From Gonatopus flavifemur (Eukaryota; Arthropoda; Insecta; Hymenoptera; Dryinidae): DNA of 64,000 nucleotides. The notes beneath the pieces are model-generated. The model did not search any database, was not told where the DNA came from, and saw only the letters and a program-made list of their open reading frames with translations. The stretch lies in contig JAFFJZ010000001.1 in assembly GCA_018340375.1 (NCBI GenBank), forward strand, positions 39,672,001 to 39,736,000. The letters are read 5' to 3'. Positions within the stretch are counted from its first letter, which is position 1. Each line of letters starts with the position of its first letter. Both the position numbers and the translations under genes were made by a program. Of the stretch, positions 61,829-64,000 are shown one piece after another.

Positions 61829-62100
61829 CAACCCATACAACAAAAGTTGCTGTGCAACCGTTGCTCTTACGTTATTTATCAAGTTCACGCGAAGTTGCTG
61901 GGAATTCGCTACGCACGTGATTGAGAGTTTCATGAAACCGAACAACTTCCCAGCAAAACCATAGCAACTCAAGCTAAAATCCTAGATTTACGGCATATTG
62001 TTGAGCATTTGGCGACGCAACGTCCCTGCAAATTGCTTCAAACTGCTGTTGTGTGTTTTCAACAATTTGCTGCGTATTTGCTCAGCATTTTGCTGTTAAG
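61829..62100. repeat. Uninterrupted copy of the ACAACAAAA repeat
   Basis: Matches the three pieces at 35890-36738 end to end and shows both insertion sites empty (GTTGCTGGGAATTC and CAACTTCCCAGC). Its own ends (ACAACAAAAGTTGC; AGCATTTTGCTGTT) are weakly complementary, so it may itself be a non-autonomous element. Confidence 0.7.
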
Positions 62101-62212
62101 GAATATATTTTGTAAAAATTTCCATTTGAAGGCTTGAAGCGACGCGTTGTCATCCTGTACGGTAAATTTCTTCATTTTCTTTTTTCCGTGTATTACAGTC
62201 TGTGAATTCCAA

Positions 62213-62387
62213 ACAGAGCCGTCTCAAAGAATTGCTGTCAGTTTCCGGCAGGATATTCCATGTTGGTAATTTCGAACTAAATCGGGTGAAAAGTTTGTTA
62301 GTTTTGGCCTGGATTATCTGGGAAAGAAACCGTTCAAAGCCTGACAAAAGTTTTCTGTCAGATTCTGCCTAGGCATTTTCATCAGGG
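62213..62387. repeat. Half copy of the CCTGCTAAAA-type foldback
   Basis: GAACCGTTCAAAGCCTGA-like and TTCTGCCTAGGCATTTTCAT near 62328-62385 correspond to the right arm of 35487-35780. The left arm is largely absent or diverged. Confidence 0.5.
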
Positions 62388-63116
62388 ATTCTAATGAAAA
62401 TGGTCTCCGCATTTCTCTACATTTCTCTGAAAACGTCCAAAATCTGACAGAAATCTCGTCATTTCTGTTCATTTCTGTTCATTTCTGTCAGATTCCGACC
62501 AATTAGAAAAATGTGGAGGAATGCAGAGATTTATTATTATTAGGAAATCGTCCATAGAATTTCACCCAATCTCATTGATTAAATATAAATTCACCAGACG
62601 TTTGTGCGTTTTCTGTAAGATTTGGCGAAATTGAATAATCGTTAGTTTGCAAATATCAACGGTAGTAATTCCAGTAATACTTCATACCCTTACCACAATG
62701 TTACAAGTTATAAAAGAATATGATGTATTAATTCCCATAACACTCCTGGGTATCTATGTTTCACAATATAAACTCGCTGTTGTTGTTTCATAATTATACG
62801 CTTATTATTATCATATTGATGTTTTTTTTGTTTTCACGAGTATTACAGAAAGTCAGAATTAATCATTCCCAGATGCACCACATTGTTACAACTAAGTATG
62901 AGTATCTCTATATCTAGGACGTTGTTACTGCTTATCCACTTATCTTATATTTGTTGATGATAAAAGAGAATTCTCATCAGTGATGACTGGGTATAGGTGG
63001 ATAACTTTTACGAGTATCTGTACTGACGTTGTGAATAGTGACCATTGTGTGCTTGTTTTATTCATTCATAGTGAGTGTAATCAGTTTGTGAAATATAAAT
63101 TTTGGAAAATTGAAAA

Positions 63117-63206
63117 ATGGCGGGGAAGAATTCAGGCGGGGCTCAGTTGGAGGAAAGGATAGGCACTATCAAATTCACAATTCTTTGTCTTAATGCCATT
63201 TTATGG
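63117..63206 (+). CDS. First coding exon of a probable tetraspanin (gene runs off the window)
   Basis: From ATG (context AAAATGGCG) 30 codons read MAGKNSGGAQLEERIGTIKF followed by TILCLNAILW, and end at a donor TGG|GTATGT. A short cytoplasmic N-terminus, then a first membrane helix opening with a basic/polar residue and FxxNxxxW, is the typical tetraspanin start, and the first tetraspanin intron commonly falls near here. The CCG motif and large loop would be outside the window, so the family call is provisional. No further exon is visible by 64000, implying a first intron of at least 0.8 kb. Confidence 0.5.
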
Positions 63207-64000
63207 GTATGTATAATGGTAAAGCAGTCACTATAAAGCTGAAATCAATAGTATTTTAAGTGATTCTACAATCCAGGAGCTTCGATTTTAGTTTCCACAA
63301 ATTTGGTTTATGTGTTGTATTTTCGATCAGACATTTCATTGGGAATTCAGTCAATGAGTTGAGTTCTTTGTGGAATAACTGCTTGAATATCTCAATTCTA
63401 CTTGAAACACGCGATTGTAAAAAATTTGTTAAGAATTTCGAAAGCATATATTTTATTTGTCCATCCAACATCAGTTTGTCTATCGCGGGTTTTTAATACG
63501 CGTTGTTTCACTGAATTCTATTCAGCATGAATGGATATTGTGAAATGACCAAATTATAGTTTTATGCACAATGCTTTCCAGGAAGTCCATATATTTCAAG
63601 TGACAAAAGAATTGATTCGGTTTGATAAAAGGGGAAACAAACGAAAGGATGGTGAAATTGCTATAAGATAAAACGTAAAGATATAATTTGAACAATTCGT
63701 TGGATTATTACTTTTAAGTTCCAGTACATTTATATCTCGATTATACTAGAATGAAATGAGTCATTCAAGATTGCCAAGGTGCGTGCACATGTGATAAGTT
63801 CAAATTTATCGCGATGGAGGATAATAATTCCGAACAGGGAATAAATGAATTATTTGGTCTCAGTTTTTGTTAAAACAGTAAATTATCTCCCACAAAACGA
63901 TGAGAAATATCGTGAATGATATGCACAGAGAAAAAGGATTAGTGATAATTATTAAGCGAATAGTGAAATATAGACAGATCAAACTTTGCAACTATAAACA
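63207..64000. other. Right edge, probable tetraspanin intron
   Basis: AT-rich sequence after the donor at 63207. No second exon, acceptor with coding continuation, or repeat stands out. Confidence 0.4.

Larger units (their letters stand above)
60655..63116. other. Intergenic DNA before the tetraspanin exon
   Basis: Holds the intact copy of the ACAACAAAA repeat (61829-62100), a half CCTGCTAAAA-type element (62213-62387), three ATTTCTGTTC tandem copies at 62460-62489, and TGCAGA-rich words at 61060-61210. No exon supported. The tetraspanin 5' UTR must occupy the last part. Confidence 0.4.

Overview
This 64 kb window is AT-rich nuclear DNA from an arthropod, almost certainly an insect. The evidence is spliced genes with GT-AG introns, two arthropod-type SmydA (SET plus MYND) genes, and a vitellogenin-type protein. 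A hymenopteran is a reasonable guess, but the window does not prove it. Nothing here is bacterial, and there is no CRISPR array, operon or rRNA gene.

Gene layout from left to right: a short vitellogenin-N-like secreted protein (minus, 3695-4942); a decayed hAT transposon (5313-7012); fructose-1,6-bisphosphatase (minus, 7890-11063); two head-to-tail SmydA paralogues (minus, 13332-16518 and 19393-31346); the mitochondrial porin VDAC (plus, 39781-40999); COP9 signalosome subunit 4 (minus, 43548-45888); the MuvB/DREAM DNA-binding subunit LIN54 (plus, 48469-53090); a ZCCHC9-type four-knuckle protein (minus, 56055-57580); and, at the right edge, a probable first coding exon of a tetraspanin (plus, 63117-63206). 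I rebuilt the exons by hand from splice sites and reading phase. All the multi-exon models close in frame: FBPase 340 aa, SmydA 532 and 512 aa, VDAC 283 aa, CSN4 411 aa, LIN54 857 aa, ZCCHC9-like 485 aa, Vg-like 310 aa. Apart from the SmydA pair these are unrelated housekeeping genes, and their neighbourhood implies no shared pathway.

The unusual part is the spaces between and inside genes. They carry a very high density of inverted-repeat (foldback) elements, more than 30 by eye, in several families: hAT-type elements with 8-bp target duplications (5313, 60299, 32622); short palindromes ending in CCCAG..AGCACAA; a group ending in CACTG/CAGTG followed by A/T runs; a group with CCTGCTAAAAATGCCAGG-like ends; a GGATCTTT/ATCGATCC group; a TTAA-flanked piggyBac-like element inside a LIN54 intron; and long-armed palindromes. 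At 35890-36738 two elements have inserted into an older repeat, and a second copy of that repeat at 61829-62100 keeps both empty sites. At 58485-60646 four foldbacks and one hAT element stand almost end to end. Other points of interest are an inverted duplication of a membrane-helix coding segment at 22863-23390, a TATA-box-led short transcript candidate at 18537-18925, and an NRF-1-like cluster at the VDAC promoter.
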